DNA of 64,000 nucleotides from Candidatus Brocadiaceae bacterium S225 (GCA_007859995.1 SMSL01000009.1:1-64000), one strand, 5' to 3'; counted from the stretch's first letter, positions 36,243-46,289 are shown. The notes: generated by a model not told the origin, from the sequence alone. Numbers and translations: made by a program.

Positions 36243-37742
36243 TTATCCTCTTCCGTAAATCCTTGTCATTTCTGAAAGTTTTTTTGTTATTAAGGGAGTT
36301 AGCTTTTCTGTGAGAAGCCTCCATCCCCAGTTTCCTTCAGAACTTGCAGGAATATTTGTTCTTGAATTTTCTTCCAGACCAAGAACGTCCTGCATGGGTA
36401 TTATAACCATATCTGCAACAGAACTCATAACAAGTTTTATAAGTTCCCAGTGTATTTGATCTTCTGAAACCTCGTGTCCAATATAATCAAAAATCCTTTT
36501 TCTGTCTTCAGCGCTGGTTTCATTATTAAACCAACCCCTGGCAGTATTGTTATCGTGTGTTCCGGTGTAGGCAACACAGTTTTTTATATAATTGTGTGGT
36601 GCATAAGGGTTTGAGGGCAGGTCTTCTCCAAAGGCAAAAAGCAACACCCTCATTCCGGGAAATCCAAATTGATCCATAACCGCTCTGACATCCGGCGTAA
36701 TAATTCCAAGATCTTCAGCAATAATAGGAAGACGATCAAAATAATTTGCAAGAGTATTAAAAAAATCTCTGGCAGGTGCTTTCACCCATCGTCCGTTAGT
36801 TGCAAACTTTTCATCTGCATGAATTTCCCAGTAATCTATAAATCCTCTAAAGTGATCAAGCCGGAACATATGGAAGAACTTAAGGTTGTGTTCTATACGT
36901 TTTATCCACCATATGTACCCGGTTTCTTTGAGAACAGTCCAATCATAAACAGGATGTCCCCACAATTGACCTGTAGAGCTGAAATAATCCGGTGGAACAC
37001 CGGCAACAAAAACAGGTTTTTTTTCGTCATTTAACTTGAAGATTTCCGGGTTTGCCCATACATCAGCACTGTCACAATTCACGTAGATAGGTAAATCTCC
37101 AATTATGAGTATCCCCTTACTTTCGCAATAATCTTTAAGAGAGTACCACTGTTTAAAGAACAAATATTGAAGAAAGTTTTCTCTCAATATATTTTCCCGC
37201 AATCTTTCTTTCCACTCTTTAAGATCTTCATCTCTTCTATCCCTGATGTGTTCCGGCCAGTTGTTCCATTCAACATTATTAAAATGGTTTTTTATGGAGA
37301 CAAACAGGCTATAATCGTCCAGCCAATAGGAATTTTCATCACAAAATTTATTAAATTCATGATGTTCCGCGAGATTGCCTTTGTTTTTTTCAAATGCAAT
37401 TCTAAAAATTTCTTTTTTATACTTTGTAACCGCTTCATAATCAACGCTTTCCCGGGAAAATGAAGGATGGTCTTCTATGTCTGATTTCAAGAGAATCCCG
37501 TCTTCCACCATTAGATCCGGACTTATCAAGAGTGTATTACCGGCATATGCCGAAAAACTGCTATAAGGAGAGTTACCATAGGCGGCACATGTCTGGTTTA
37601 ATGGAAGTATCTGCCAGAAGCTTTGGCTGGTCTCTGCAAGGAAATTTACAAATTTATAAGCCTCTGACCCAATATCCCCAATACCATAAGACGATGGCAG
37701 TGATGTAATATGCAGGAGTAAACCGTTTCCTCTTTTGTCCAT
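36243..37742 (-). CDS. malQ: 4-alpha-glucanotransferase (amylomaltase)
   Basis: A 499-residue GH77 enzyme that transfers alpha-1,4-glucan segments and trims short maltodextrins. Signatures: GLLLHITSLPSSYGIGDIG at the start, WQILPLNQTCAAYGNSPYSSFSAYAGN, nucleophile region FRLDHFRGF (Asp), acid/base IIAEDLG (Glu) and the third acid TGTHDNNTARGW (Asp). Length and motifs are normal. It follows the GH57 gene by 13 nt and precedes glgP. Together with the phosphorylase it can degrade linear chains completely. Confidence 0.96.
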   Translation of the reverse strand: MDKRGNGLLLHITSLPSSYGIGDIGSEAYKFVNFLAETSQSFWQILPLNQTCAAYGNSPYSSFSAYAGNTLLISPDLMVEDGILLKSDIEDHPSFSRESVDYEAVTKYKKEIFRIAFEKNKGNLAEHHEFNKFCDENSYWLDDYSLFVSIKNHFNNVEWNNWPEHIRDRRDEDLKEWKERLRENILRENFLQYLFFKQWYSLKDYCESKGILIIGDLPIYVNCDSADVWANPEIFKLNDEKKPVFVAGVPPDYFSSTGQLWGHPVYDWTVLKETGYIWWIKRIEHNLKFFHMFRLDHFRGFIDYWEIHADEKFATNGRWVKAPARDFFNTLANYFDRLPIIAEDLGIITPDVRAVMDQFGFPGMRVLLFAFGEDLPSNPYAPHNYIKNCVAYTGTHDNNTARGWFNNETSAEDRKRIFDYIGHEVSEDQIHWELIKLVMSSVADMVIIPMQDVLGLEENSRTNIPASSEGNWGWRLLTEKLTPLITKKLSEMTRIYGRG

Positions 37743-37755
37743 GTTTTTTTCCTGA

Positions 37756-40179
37756 TTATATCTTTACTTTAAGGTCACCGCCAAGTTTGAGAAAGTCCTC
37801 TATCCATTCTTCCGCCCGCTTGTTACCCTTTGACGCGTTCAATTTCATTGTGTTGTATAAATCCATTCCGACCGAGTAATAGGTATTCTGGGCCAGCCAG
37901 AAATCGAGAGTCAAGGATAACGGTTTTATTATCTGAAGTGTCGTATAAATTTTTTTAAAAAGCATTGTATTTTCCGGTTTCCTCTTAAGCATTTCCATTT
38001 GGTTATTAATCCATGTGCTTATAGAAAACTCCAGGGTTGTTTTATCAATCGTAACAGACCATTTCTCAGTCTCGTCTATTAATTTCTCAAGCCTTTTTAC
38101 ATTTAAATCTTCATGGTCAAATATGTCTTTCAAATCTGTGTTGAGTATATACTCAGTCGCGGCAAAAAACGGTCTTGGGATCTTCATATTCAAGCCATGG
38201 AAGATATTCATTATAGCGTAGTTATTATCATATATTTGCCGGTAAGAGGCTTCGGCTTCCAGATACGTTAATTGAAGTATCCGGTGCATCAGCTTTCTCT
38301 GTTCATCTTTAAAGAGGTGCCAGATGGAATATATGTTATTACTAAAATGCTTATCCATAAGCCTTATTACTTCGTGAACACTGCCTTTCTCAAAGGCATC
38401 CATTATCTCACTCTGCATGACGGAGAAATCCTCATCCCCTTTAAAATTTCTTGCGCCGCCGCTTATATTGTGGTCTCCTAAATGCAGCACAGCAAAGTCG
38501 ATTATTTTCGTGTCCCATGTAATATCAGAGGTGATGTCTGCTTTTCCTATAGAGAGTATGAGTTTCCCCACTTCTGTCCTGTTACACACCTTACTATTTA
38601 CCGTATAATGAAACGTTTTCATTTTTTCTTCAGGACAATCTTCAAATATGGATGAGATGCTGTAATGAGCCCCTACTCTCAAGAGATCACTCCTGGCAGG
38701 CGTTACAAACTTTTCGTAGATTATGGCTGCATTTTCATACATATTACACGGTATTTTCTTTAAATATTTCAGATATTCCGATTCAAGAGAGAGACCGGTC
38801 AACACCTCCGCATATTGAATGGCCTTAGACGCGTATTGCATTATCTGAACCGTTTCAATACCAGAGGCATTATCAAAGAACCAACCGCAACTGGTGTACA
38901 TCAGCATGGTATTTCTCTGCATCTCCAATAATTCCAATACCATCACCTTTTCTTTCCTTGTAAGTTTTCTGGACGCGTGCCTGTTCAGGAAAGCCTTCAT
39001 ATTCTTTGTTGATCTGTCGAGTATTACCTCAATATAGTCATTCCTTACACTCCATGGATCCTTAAAGCAGCGGGATGCCTCATCACTGAAAATAGTAATA
39101 AGTGTATCTCTCAACCAGTCCATAGCCTCTCTTAATGGTTTTCTCCATGCTTGATTCCACTTTGATTGATTTCCGGAGTTGCATCCACAATTATCTCTCC
39201 ACCTTTCTACTCCGTGTATACAACTCCAGGATGAGTTTTCAACAATTTCAACTATGTGGGTTGGAGAATGTTTGTCAAGATACTCACCATAGTTAGTGAT
39301 CTTTGCGTGATTGCCGGATTCAATATAATTCAGGCAATAGGAGAGCGCCATATCACCAAAATGGTGATGATGTCCAAATGTCTCCCCGTCAGTTGCTATA
39401 TGGACGATTTGAGGATGGTAACTCTCGTCACTGAATGCAGAAAGCAGTTTTTCCGCAAACTCCTCTCCATTATTAAGTAGCTTTCCAAAGGATACTTCCT
39501 GTGAGATATGGCCGTCATAGAAGAAGATGTTTATAGGCTGCCCGGATGGAAGGATACAGAGATAAGGCATTTTAGGATCAATTTTTTCTCCGGTTGCATC
39601 AACCCAACTTTCTGTTTTACCTGTCCTCTTTACTCTTGCTGCCTGTCTCTGAGCAATGACGGTAAACTTAATCCCCAGGCTTACCAGCACTTCAAGGGTC
39701 TCTATATCAACGGCAGTTTCCGGAAGCCACATTCCCTCAGGGTATCTGTTAAATCTTTTTTTAAAATCCTTTATCCCCCATATTGCCTGGGTATACTTGT
39801 CCCTTTTATTTGCAAGGGGCATTATCATATGGTTATATGCCTGGGCTATTGCAGAACCGTGTCCGGAGAAGGTTTCCATACTTAGTTTGTCCGCATCAAG
39901 GATTGCCTGGTAAACTTCCGGTTTCTGTCTTTCCATCCATGATAATAGCGTGGGGCCAAAATCAAAACTGATTTTAGCGTACGTATTCGTTATTTCTATT
40001 ATTCTGTCCTCTGCGTCAAGAATACGTGAGGCTGTATTCGGGGCGTAACACTCATCTGTAATCCTTTCGTTCCAGTCATGATAGGGATATGCCGACTCCT
40101 GGAATTCAATCTCCTCAAGCCATGGATTTTCTCTCGGTGGTTGATAAAAGTGCCCATGTATGCAGATATATTTATTCAT
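37756..40179 (-). CDS. Glycoside hydrolase family 57 protein with DUF3536
   Basis: An 807-residue GH57-type enzyme of the DUF3536 group. The opening YICIHGHFYQPPRENPWLEEIE is characteristic. The nucleophile is the Glu in MWLPETAVD, and the acid is the Asp in HIATDGETFGHHHHFGD. Long helical C-terminal regions (about 400-800) fill the DUF3536 part. GH57 members include alpha-amylases, branching enzymes and 4-alpha-glucanotransferases, so the exact reaction is open, but an alpha-glucan substrate is supported by position within the glycogen operon. ATG 40179 begins two nt after the glgB stop (TGAACATG), preferred over a TTG nine nt earlier. Confidence 0.9.
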   Translation of the reverse strand: MNKYICIHGHFYQPPRENPWLEEIEFQESAYPYHDWNERITDECYAPNTASRILDAEDRIIEITNTYAKISFDFGPTLLSWMERQKPEVYQAILDADKLSMETFSGHGSAIAQAYNHMIMPLANKRDKYTQAIWGIKDFKKRFNRYPEGMWLPETAVDIETLEVLVSLGIKFTVIAQRQAARVKRTGKTESWVDATGEKIDPKMPYLCILPSGQPINIFFYDGHISQEVSFGKLLNNGEEFAEKLLSAFSDESYHPQIVHIATDGETFGHHHHFGDMALSYCLNYIESGNHAKITNYGEYLDKHSPTHIVEIVENSSWSCIHGVERWRDNCGCNSGNQSKWNQAWRKPLREAMDWLRDTLITIFSDEASRCFKDPWSVRNDYIEVILDRSTKNMKAFLNRHASRKLTRKEKVMVLELLEMQRNTMLMYTSCGWFFDNASGIETVQIMQYASKAIQYAEVLTGLSLESEYLKYLKKIPCNMYENAAIIYEKFVTPARSDLLRVGAHYSISSIFEDCPEEKMKTFHYTVNSKVCNRTEVGKLILSIGKADITSDITWDTKIIDFAVLHLGDHNISGGARNFKGDEDFSVMQSEIMDAFEKGSVHEVIRLMDKHFSNNIYSIWHLFKDEQRKLMHRILQLTYLEAEASYRQIYDNNYAIMNIFHGLNMKIPRPFFAATEYILNTDLKDIFDHEDLNVKRLEKLIDETEKWSVTIDKTTLEFSISTWINNQMEMLKRKPENTMLFKKIYTTLQIIKPLSLTLDFWLAQNTYYSVGMDLYNTMKLNASKGNKRAEEWIEDFLKLGGDLKVKI

Positions 40180-40181
40180 GT

Positions 40182-42119
40182 TCAGCAAGAATTTTTGAAA
40201 AACAAAATACTCAAAGGTGGTAATGTCAGGCTAAGCGAATGCGTTCTTCCATGAGCAGGTACCGCTACGGCGGTAACCCCTCCTGAATTACCACAACCGC
40301 TTCCGCCGTACATTTCCGCATCGCTGTTTAAGACTTCACTCCAAAAGCCTCCCCCGGGGACTCCCACATTATAGCTGTGTCTTGGTACAGGAGTACAATT
40401 ACATACCATAAGAACTATTTTTCCTGTGTCCTTACCCTTTCTGATAAAGCTTATTATGCTTTGTTTCCAATCATGAACGTCTACCCATTCAAAACAGTCT
40501 GCTGAAAAATCTGACTCGTACAGTACCGGTTCTTTCCGGTAAAAATGATTCAGGTCTTTGACCCAATTCTGTATGCCCTTATGAAAAGGGTATTGTAAAA
40601 CGAACCATTCTAAACCTTCGTCATGATTCCATTCCTTCCATTGCGCAAATTCACATCCCATGAATAGAAGTTTTTTCCCCGGATGGCCATACATATACCC
40701 AAATATAATTCTGAGATTAGCATATCTCTGCCATTCATCACCCGGCATTTTCCCTATAAGAGAACCTTTGCCATGGACTACTTCATCATGGGATATGGGA
40801 AGAAGGAAATTTTCTGAGAAACCATAACATATGCTGAAAGTAATTTCATTATGATGCGATTTTCTATAAACAGGATCCTTTGAAAAGTATTTAAGTGTAT
40901 CATGCATCCATCCCATATTCCATTTCATGCCAAATCCAAGACCTCCAATATATGTTGGTCTTGATACCATAGGCCACGCTGTTGATTCTTCTGCTATGGT
41001 CTGAACGTCAGGGTAAGAGACATAAACAGCCGCATTTAATTCTTTGATAAAGTTTACGGCATCCAGATCCTCATTGCCTCCGTATTTATTTGGTATCCAC
41101 TCTCCATCATCCCTTGCATAGTCAAGGTAAAGCATGGAAGCCACTGCGTCCACCCTTATAGCATCGATATGGTATTTTTCAAGCCAGAAGATTGCACTGC
41201 TTATAAGAAAGGCGCGCACCTCATTTCTGCTGTAGTTAAAAATATAACTTTTCCATTCAGGATGAAATCCCTTCTTCGGATCAGCGTGTTCATAGAGATA
41301 TGTCCCATCAAAATAGGCAAGACCATGTTCGTCAGATGGAAAGTGTGAAGGTACCCAATCCAGGATAACTCCAATCTCGTTTTGGTGAAGATGATCAATC
41401 AGGTACATAAAATCCTGAGGGGTTCCGTACCTGCTTGTAGGGGCAAAGTATCCCACCGTCTGGTAACCCCATGAACCATAAAATGGATGTTCAGTAACCG
41501 GCATTAATTCGACATGGGTAAATCCCATCTCCTTTACATATTCTGTAAGTTCATGTGCCATTTCTCTATAGGTAAGAAACTCGTTCCATCTACCAATTTC
41601 ACGTTTCCAGGAACCAATATGGACTTCATATACAGAAATCGGGGCACTGAGGGCATTGTGTTTATGCCTGCTTGTCATCCACTCACTATCGTTCCATCTA
41701 TAATCCAGGTCCCAAACTATCGAAGCAGTTTTAGGAGGCTGTTCCCAATAAGTTGCAAATGGATCACCTTTATCAACTTTATAGTTGTTGTGTCTGGAAT
41801 GTATGCGGTATTTATAAATGTCTCCATTTTTAATACCGGGTATGAACCCTTCCCATACACCGGAGCCATCGTCTCTTACCTTCAGTGGATGAGATTTTCG
41901 GTTCCATCCATTAAAATCTCCCGTTACGGAGACACTTTCTGCATTGGGCGCCCATAAAGCAAAAACAGCTCCGCTCTTTTCATCATTGGTTATGATATGC
42001 GCGCCAAGCTTGTCATATAGCCTGTGGTGGTTTCCCTCCTTGAAAAGATATATGTCATGATCCGTAATAAAGTTAACTTTATGGATTACGCTTTCTGTAC
42101 GGTTTTCTCTATCTTTCAT
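40182..42119 (-). CDS. glgB: 1,4-alpha-glucan branching enzyme
   Basis: A 645-residue GH13 enzyme forming alpha-1,6 branches in glycogen. An N-terminal CBM48 domain (about 30-130; GAVFALWAPNAESVSVTGDFNGW) precedes the catalytic barrel: motif YEVHIGSWKR, region HVELMPVTEHPFYGSWGYQ, nucleophile in IRVDAVASMLYLDY (D324), acid in QTIAEESTAWP and ISHDEVVHGKGS. The C-terminal beta domain has PVPRHSYNVGVPGGGFW. Normal length for the shorter single-CBM48 type. It is the first gene of the operon glgB-GH57-malQ-glgP-glgA, with the promoter expected in the 398-nt divergent spacer. Confidence 0.96.
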   Translation of the reverse strand: MKDRENRTESVIHKVNFITDHDIYLFKEGNHHRLYDKLGAHIITNDEKSGAVFALWAPNAESVSVTGDFNGWNRKSHPLKVRDDGSGVWEGFIPGIKNGDIYKYRIHSRHNNYKVDKGDPFATYWEQPPKTASIVWDLDYRWNDSEWMTSRHKHNALSAPISVYEVHIGSWKREIGRWNEFLTYREMAHELTEYVKEMGFTHVELMPVTEHPFYGSWGYQTVGYFAPTSRYGTPQDFMYLIDHLHQNEIGVILDWVPSHFPSDEHGLAYFDGTYLYEHADPKKGFHPEWKSYIFNYSRNEVRAFLISSAIFWLEKYHIDAIRVDAVASMLYLDYARDDGEWIPNKYGGNEDLDAVNFIKELNAAVYVSYPDVQTIAEESTAWPMVSRPTYIGGLGFGMKWNMGWMHDTLKYFSKDPVYRKSHHNEITFSICYGFSENFLLPISHDEVVHGKGSLIGKMPGDEWQRYANLRIIFGYMYGHPGKKLLFMGCEFAQWKEWNHDEGLEWFVLQYPFHKGIQNWVKDLNHFYRKEPVLYESDFSADCFEWVDVHDWKQSIISFIRKGKDTGKIVLMVCNCTPVPRHSYNVGVPGGGFWSEVLNSDAEMYGGSGCGNSGGVTAVAVPAHGRTHSLSLTLPPLSILFFKNSC

Positions 42120-42517
42120 TACTTAATGATATAACTCAGATTCAACTAACAAGTGTAAAAAGTTAGATCTTAATAAAACTATTTTTTAATAAATATCAGT
42201 GCATAATTCAGCAATGTGCACATTATACATAAATCCTGAGATTTTTGGATATTAAAATCTGTGAAATCTACTGAGAAGATATTACTACTATGCCATTATA
42301 ATATAAAGTAATAAGTTAAAAGATAATATCGTATAGGGTTACTTGACCCGGGTATCTTAATTCCGGTATCATCGCTTGCCATCTTAATACAGAATTGGCC
42401 TTTCATAAACATTTGTTTCTTTGCAATCCGCTTGGAATTTATTATACTGGAGCTCTGATACGTTGTGGCCTTTTTAGGGATAATAAATTAGGATTTTCCG
42501 GCGAAATGAGGGGTAAT
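42120..42517. other. Divergent spacer of the glycogen locus
   Basis: 398 bases between glgB (minus) and the CBM48 gene (plus); promoters for both arms should lie here. I see only weak candidates, such as TTTACA with a TTATAT at 19 nt on the minus strand. An 8-bp palindrome ACCCGGGT occurs at about 42345-42352. An upstream in-frame ATG at 42395 would extend the CBM48 protein, but its reading looks non-coding. Confidence 0.45.
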
Positions 42518-42952
42518 ATGATTAACAAAAAAACTAATACAAGATTCCAAAATTTTCTTGAGACAATGAAAACTTTCGCGGAGAGTATAACGAGGTTAAC
42601 AGAGTACGGATCAACATCAAAAAAACTGATAAAAACTTCCATTGGGATAAAAAAAGAGTATCTTAAAGAAATGCATGTATGTCGGGTAACATTCACATTG
42701 CCTGAAGCCGCCGCGCCGGACGTGGAGAGCGTGTATATCGTTGGTGATTTTAATAATTGGAATACTAGCGCAAATCCGATGAAAAGGTTTGAAAACGGAG
42801 ACTACTCTACCACGTTAGATCTTGAGACAGGGAAGGAATACCAGTTTCTTTATCTCATAGATGGATCAAAATGGAAAAATGACTGGAATGCCGATAAATA
42901 TGTGAAAAATCCTTATGGCGATAATGATAATTCCGTTGTCATGACATATTAA
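42518..42952 (+). CDS. Stand-alone glycogen-binding (CBM48/AMPK-beta-like) protein
   Basis: 144 residues. An N-terminal helical, basic region (about 1-50) is followed by one CBM48 domain (about 55-144): VCRVTFTLPEA, VESVYIVGDFNNWNTSANPMKR with the polysaccharide-contacting Trp, then EYQFLYLIDGSKWKNDWNADKYVKNPYGDNDNSVV. It has no catalytic domain. Such proteins can tether enzymes or regulators to glycogen granules. Start 42518 has GAGGGG just upstream; longer versions starting at 42395 or 42506 are possible. It opens the plus-strand arm of the locus (galT, kinase, regulator, glgC follow), so a scaffold or sensing role is attractive but inferred. Confidence 0.85.
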   Translation: MINKKTNTRFQNFLETMKTFAESITRLTEYGSTSKKLIKTSIGIKKEYLKEMHVCRVTFTLPEAAAPDVESVYIVGDFNNWNTSANPMKRFENGDYSTTLDLETGKEYQFLYLIDGSKWKNDWNADKYVKNPYGDNDNSVVMTY

Positions 42953-43016
42953 TAAAATCAATCTAAGTACTTCCGGTTTCGTGAAGGATGAATATCGTTA
43001 AGTTTACGAGGAATAA

Positions 43017-44015
43017 ATGTCTGAATTAAGAAGGGAACCTGTTTCCGGCCGTTGGGTAATTATCGCGGCGGAAAGAGCGGCGAGGCCTACAGATTTCAAG
43101 ACTAACCCACAAATAATCAAAAGTAGTTTCTGTCCTTTCTGTGAAGGCAATGAAGACAAGACACCACCGGAAATTCTGGCGTATAGAGATAATGGAGCAG
43201 CGCCAAACACCGGCGGTTGGAGGGTAAGGGTTGTCCCAAATAAGTTTCCTGCGTTGCAAATTGAAGGTGTGCAAAATAAACGTGGAGAAGGTATATATGA
43301 TATGATGAATGGTATTGGTGCTCATGAAGTCATAATAGAAAACCCCAGGCATGTTCAATCTTTAACGTCACTAGATAATGGAAATGTTGAAGAGGTTTTA
43401 TTATGCTACAGGGATCGTCTGGTTGATTTAAAGAATGACAATAGATTCGTTTATGGACTGTTATTCAAAAATGTCGGATTTTCAGCGGGCGCGTCACTCG
43501 AACACACTCATTCACAGTTGATTGTGACGCCGATTGTTCCACAACTGATCGAAAATGAGATGGTAAATGCCGAAACATTTTATCAAGACAGAAAAAAATG
43601 TCTCTTTTGTCACATGATACAACAGGAGCTTGACATGAACAGGAGAGTAGTCATTTCAACAGATAACTTTGTTGCCTTTGCTCCTTTTGCATCCAGATTT
43701 CCTTATGAAATATGGATTCTTCCTAAAAAACACGAAAGCCATTTTGAGAACCTGCAGGAATTTGAGTTAAGTGAACTGGCTATTGTATTAAAGGGTGCAC
43801 TTACCAGGTTAGAAGCCGCTTTAGAGCTTCCACCATATAATTATATCATTCATAGCGCTCCATTTAATGTGGAGGAATCAGAGAGTTTTCATTGGTATAT
43901 AGAAATAATACCAAGACTTACAAACATAGCAGGATTTGAATGGGGAACAGGGTTTTACATCAATACAACGTCTCCTGAAGAAGCTGCTGAAACCTTAAGA
44001 AATGCAATTCCGTGA
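43017..44015 (+). CDS. galT: Galactose-1-phosphate uridylyltransferase family (GalT-like)
   Basis: A 332-residue HIT-superfamily nucleotidyltransferase. The opening SELRREPVSGRWVIIAAERA, the zinc-binding CPFCEGNE, the VVPNKFPAL motif and the active site SLEHTHSQLIVTP (HTHSQ, His nucleophile) are all present, as is the second-half HWYIEIIPRLTNIAGFEWGTG. Standard GalT exchanges UMP between UDP-glucose and galactose-1-P. Relatives with similar motifs act as ADP-glucose:phosphate adenylyltransferases, which would fit a glycogen locus, and sequence alone does not decide. GAGGAA precedes the ATG. The next gene starts at the stop codon, so coupling with the histidine kinase is likely. Confidence 0.85.
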   Translation: MSELRREPVSGRWVIIAAERAARPTDFKTNPQIIKSSFCPFCEGNEDKTPPEILAYRDNGAAPNTGGWRVRVVPNKFPALQIEGVQNKRGEGIYDMMNGIGAHEVIIENPRHVQSLTSLDNGNVEEVLLCYRDRLVDLKNDNRFVYGLLFKNVGFSAGASLEHTHSQLIVTPIVPQLIENEMVNAETFYQDRKKCLFCHMIQQELDMNRRVVISTDNFVAFAPFASRFPYEIWILPKKHESHFENLQEFELSELAIVLKGALTRLEAALELPPYNYIIHSAPFNVEESESFHWYIEIIPRLTNIAGFEWGTGFYINTTSPEEAAETLRNAIP

Positions 44016-44017
44016 CC

Positions 44018-45901
44018 ATGAATAACGATCTTTCAAAAACTAATTCAGAGACAACAATAAACAGGATAGGAAACCTTCTCAATGAATACCGGGGAGTGCC
44101 TCTTGATGAAAACTTTTTAAAAAAGATTGAGGAGATATGTCTGGATTTAAGAGCAGATTCCACTCAGAAAGATACTGAATACTCTGAAGTGTCAAAAGAT
44201 TTAAAGGAACGGAGGAAATCAGAGAGAAGAAGTAAGGATAAAATAATTGATGTTATTGGAGTAGGCTTATGTTTGCTTGATCGCGAGTTGAAAATTACAT
44301 GGGTCAACCAGACCTTATGCGATTGGTTGCATCTGAAGGAATCGCCCTTAGGTAAACATTGCCACGATGTATATAATTGTGATGAGATTGGGACTGGTAG
44401 TTGCCCGGCGGCAAGTGTCTTCAGTGGAAAGGCCGGTAGCATAATTGAGACCTGGATCGAATCTGAAAATCGGGATAAAATGTGTGTGCAACATGTGGCC
44501 ATACCTATCCGCAATGGAGAGGAAAATATTAATAGTGTTTTAATACTAACCATAAATTCTACCGAGAGTGAAAAGACCGTACATAAGCTTTTATTATTGC
44601 AGAAGTTAGGTGAAGCAATGCAGGGAACTCTTCATCTTGACAAACTACTTCACTTGATTCTGACATGCGTGACTTCCGGTTACGCATTTGGGTTTAATCG
44701 CGCTATGCTCTTTTTGGTTAATAAAGAACACAATGTCTTGAATGGCAAGTTGGCGGTAGGGCCATCTTCTCATGAAGAGGCAAATCAAATCTGGAAGGAG
44801 TTATCAGATAAATATAGTTCTCTGAAAGATATATTTGAGGAATTAGATTTCAGTCATAATATAGACACTTCCTTTAATACAATGGTAAAACTTATGGTGT
44901 ATTCATTATCAGATACAAGGGAAGTTGTCATATTCTGCGCAAAAGAAAAAACCCCCATAATCATAAAAGATGCAGTTAATGATCCACGGGTAACACCGGA
45001 ATTCAGAAAAGCCCTGGGAGTGAATGAATTTGTTTGTGTGCCTTTGATAGCAAAGAATGAAACTATTGGTGTTATTGTTGCAGATAACATCTATACCGCA
45101 GAACCAATATCTAGCGATCACGTCAGCATGTTAACAATGTTTGTAAATCAGGCTGCGATGGCAATTGAAAATGCTGAAACCTATAAAAGGCTTGAAGACA
45201 AAATTAATCAACTTACAGAAACACAGCAGAGACTTATAAGTTCGGAAAGACTGGCCGCTATAGGTTCTATGTCATCATACGTAGCACATGAAATAAGAAA
45301 CCCGCTGGTAACTATCGGCGGGTTTGCCAAAACACTCTCACGTTTTACCTTTACAGACTCGAAAATCAAGACTAATATTGACATAATTATAGAAGAAGTA
45401 AAACGTTTAGAAACGATACTCAAAAATATTACCGATTTTGGCAAACCATCCACACCGGAAAAGATTGATACACAAATAAGTGAAATAATGGAAAGCACAT
45501 GCATGTTGATGGAAAACTATTTCCAGGAAAAAAATATAAATGTACATAAAGAATTTGAAACAGACGAGCCTGAAATCGCTGTTGATCCAATCCAAATAAA
45601 ACAAGTCTTTCTTAATATTCTGATGAATGCGGTAGAGGCAATGCCTGATGGCGGCAATCTTGATATAAAAATAAGATCAGGGATTGAGTCAATTGAAATA
45701 GAAATAGTCGATAACGGTGAGGGTATATCAAAGGAAGTATTAAAAAATATTTTTAATCCATTCTTTACTACGAAGCCTAACGGCACAGGAGCTGGTCTGG
45801 CTATAAGTCTGAAAATTATTGAAGACCATGGCGGCAACGTAGATGTCAAAAGCATGCCGGGTAAGGGAACGACTATGTTGCTGACACTACCGGTAACATA
45901 A
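44018..45901 (+). CDS. Sensor histidine kinase (PAS - GAF - HisKA - HATPase)
   Basis: 627 residues, cytoplasmic, with no membrane segment. A PAS-like domain (about 68-165) begins IIDVIGVGLCLLDRELKITWVN and has three cysteines in NCDEIGTGSCPAA and DKMCVQ. A GAF domain follows (about 190-385). The dimerisation helix has the phospho-histidine H424 in YVAHEIRNPLVTIGGFAK, and the ATPase domain shows the N box (NILMNAVEAMPDGG), G1 (DNGEGIS) and G2 (GTGAGLAISL). All kinase motifs are intact. A GTG at 44012 overlapping the galT stop is an alternative start. The receiver partner follows 19 nt after the stop. Its place between galT and glgC suggests control of storage metabolism. Confidence 0.92.
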   Translation: MNNDLSKTNSETTINRIGNLLNEYRGVPLDENFLKKIEEICLDLRADSTQKDTEYSEVSKDLKERRKSERRSKDKIIDVIGVGLCLLDRELKITWVNQTLCDWLHLKESPLGKHCHDVYNCDEIGTGSCPAASVFSGKAGSIIETWIESENRDKMCVQHVAIPIRNGEENINSVLILTINSTESEKTVHKLLLLQKLGEAMQGTLHLDKLLHLILTCVTSGYAFGFNRAMLFLVNKEHNVLNGKLAVGPSSHEEANQIWKELSDKYSSLKDIFEELDFSHNIDTSFNTMVKLMVYSLSDTREVVIFCAKEKTPIIIKDAVNDPRVTPEFRKALGVNEFVCVPLIAKNETIGVIVADNIYTAEPISSDHVSMLTMFVNQAAMAIENAETYKRLEDKINQLTETQQRLISSERLAAIGSMSSYVAHEIRNPLVTIGGFAKTLSRFTFTDSKIKTNIDIIIEEVKRLETILKNITDFGKPSTPEKIDTQISEIMESTCMLMENYFQEKNINVHKEFETDEPEIAVDPIQIKQVFLNILMNAVEAMPDGGNLDIKIRSGIESIEIEIVDNGEGISKEVLKNIFNPFFTTKPNGTGAGLAISLKIIEDHGGNVDVKSMPGKGTTMLLTLPVT

Positions 45902-45920
45902 AGGAAAGGAGCTTGTAGCA

Positions 45921-46289
45921 ATGAAAACTATCCTTCTTGTAGAAGATGACAAGAACCAACGCTTACTCTATGAACAAGAATTAAAACGTGTCGGCTATAA
46001 AGTTGTAACCGCATCTGATGGTAAGGAAGCTCTCGAAAAAATTCAGGAACAACTGCCGGATGTTGTCGTAATGGACATAAACATGCCTAAGATGGATGGT
46101 ATTGAGGCGATGGGCAGGATTTTAAGTAAAAACAAGGCAGTTCCTGTTATCATTAACACAGCTTACAGCAATTATAAAGACAGTTTTATGTCATGGATGG
46201 CAGACGCCTACGTAGTAAAATCCTCAGACCTGTCAGAATTAAAGGATAAAATCAAAGAAGTATTGGCAAATAAAGCGAAGGATTTCTGA
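45921..46289 (+). CDS. Single-domain response regulator (CheY-like)
   Basis: 122 residues forming one receiver domain. The acidic pair is in LLVEDDKNQRL, the phospho-acceptor is D52 (VVMDINMPKMDG), the Thr/Ser switch is in INTAYS and the lysine is K105 in YVVKSSD. There is no output domain, so it must act by protein contact or in a phosphorelay. AAAGGAG lies upstream of the ATG. It follows the histidine kinase by 19 nt and precedes glgC by 83 nt, so the three are probably co-transcribed. Confidence 0.92.
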   Translation: MKTILLVEDDKNQRLLYEQELKRVGYKVVTASDGKEALEKIQEQLPDVVVMDINMPKMDGIEAMGRILSKNKAVPVIINTAYSNYKDSFMSWMADAYVVKSSDLSELKDKIKEVLANKAKDF

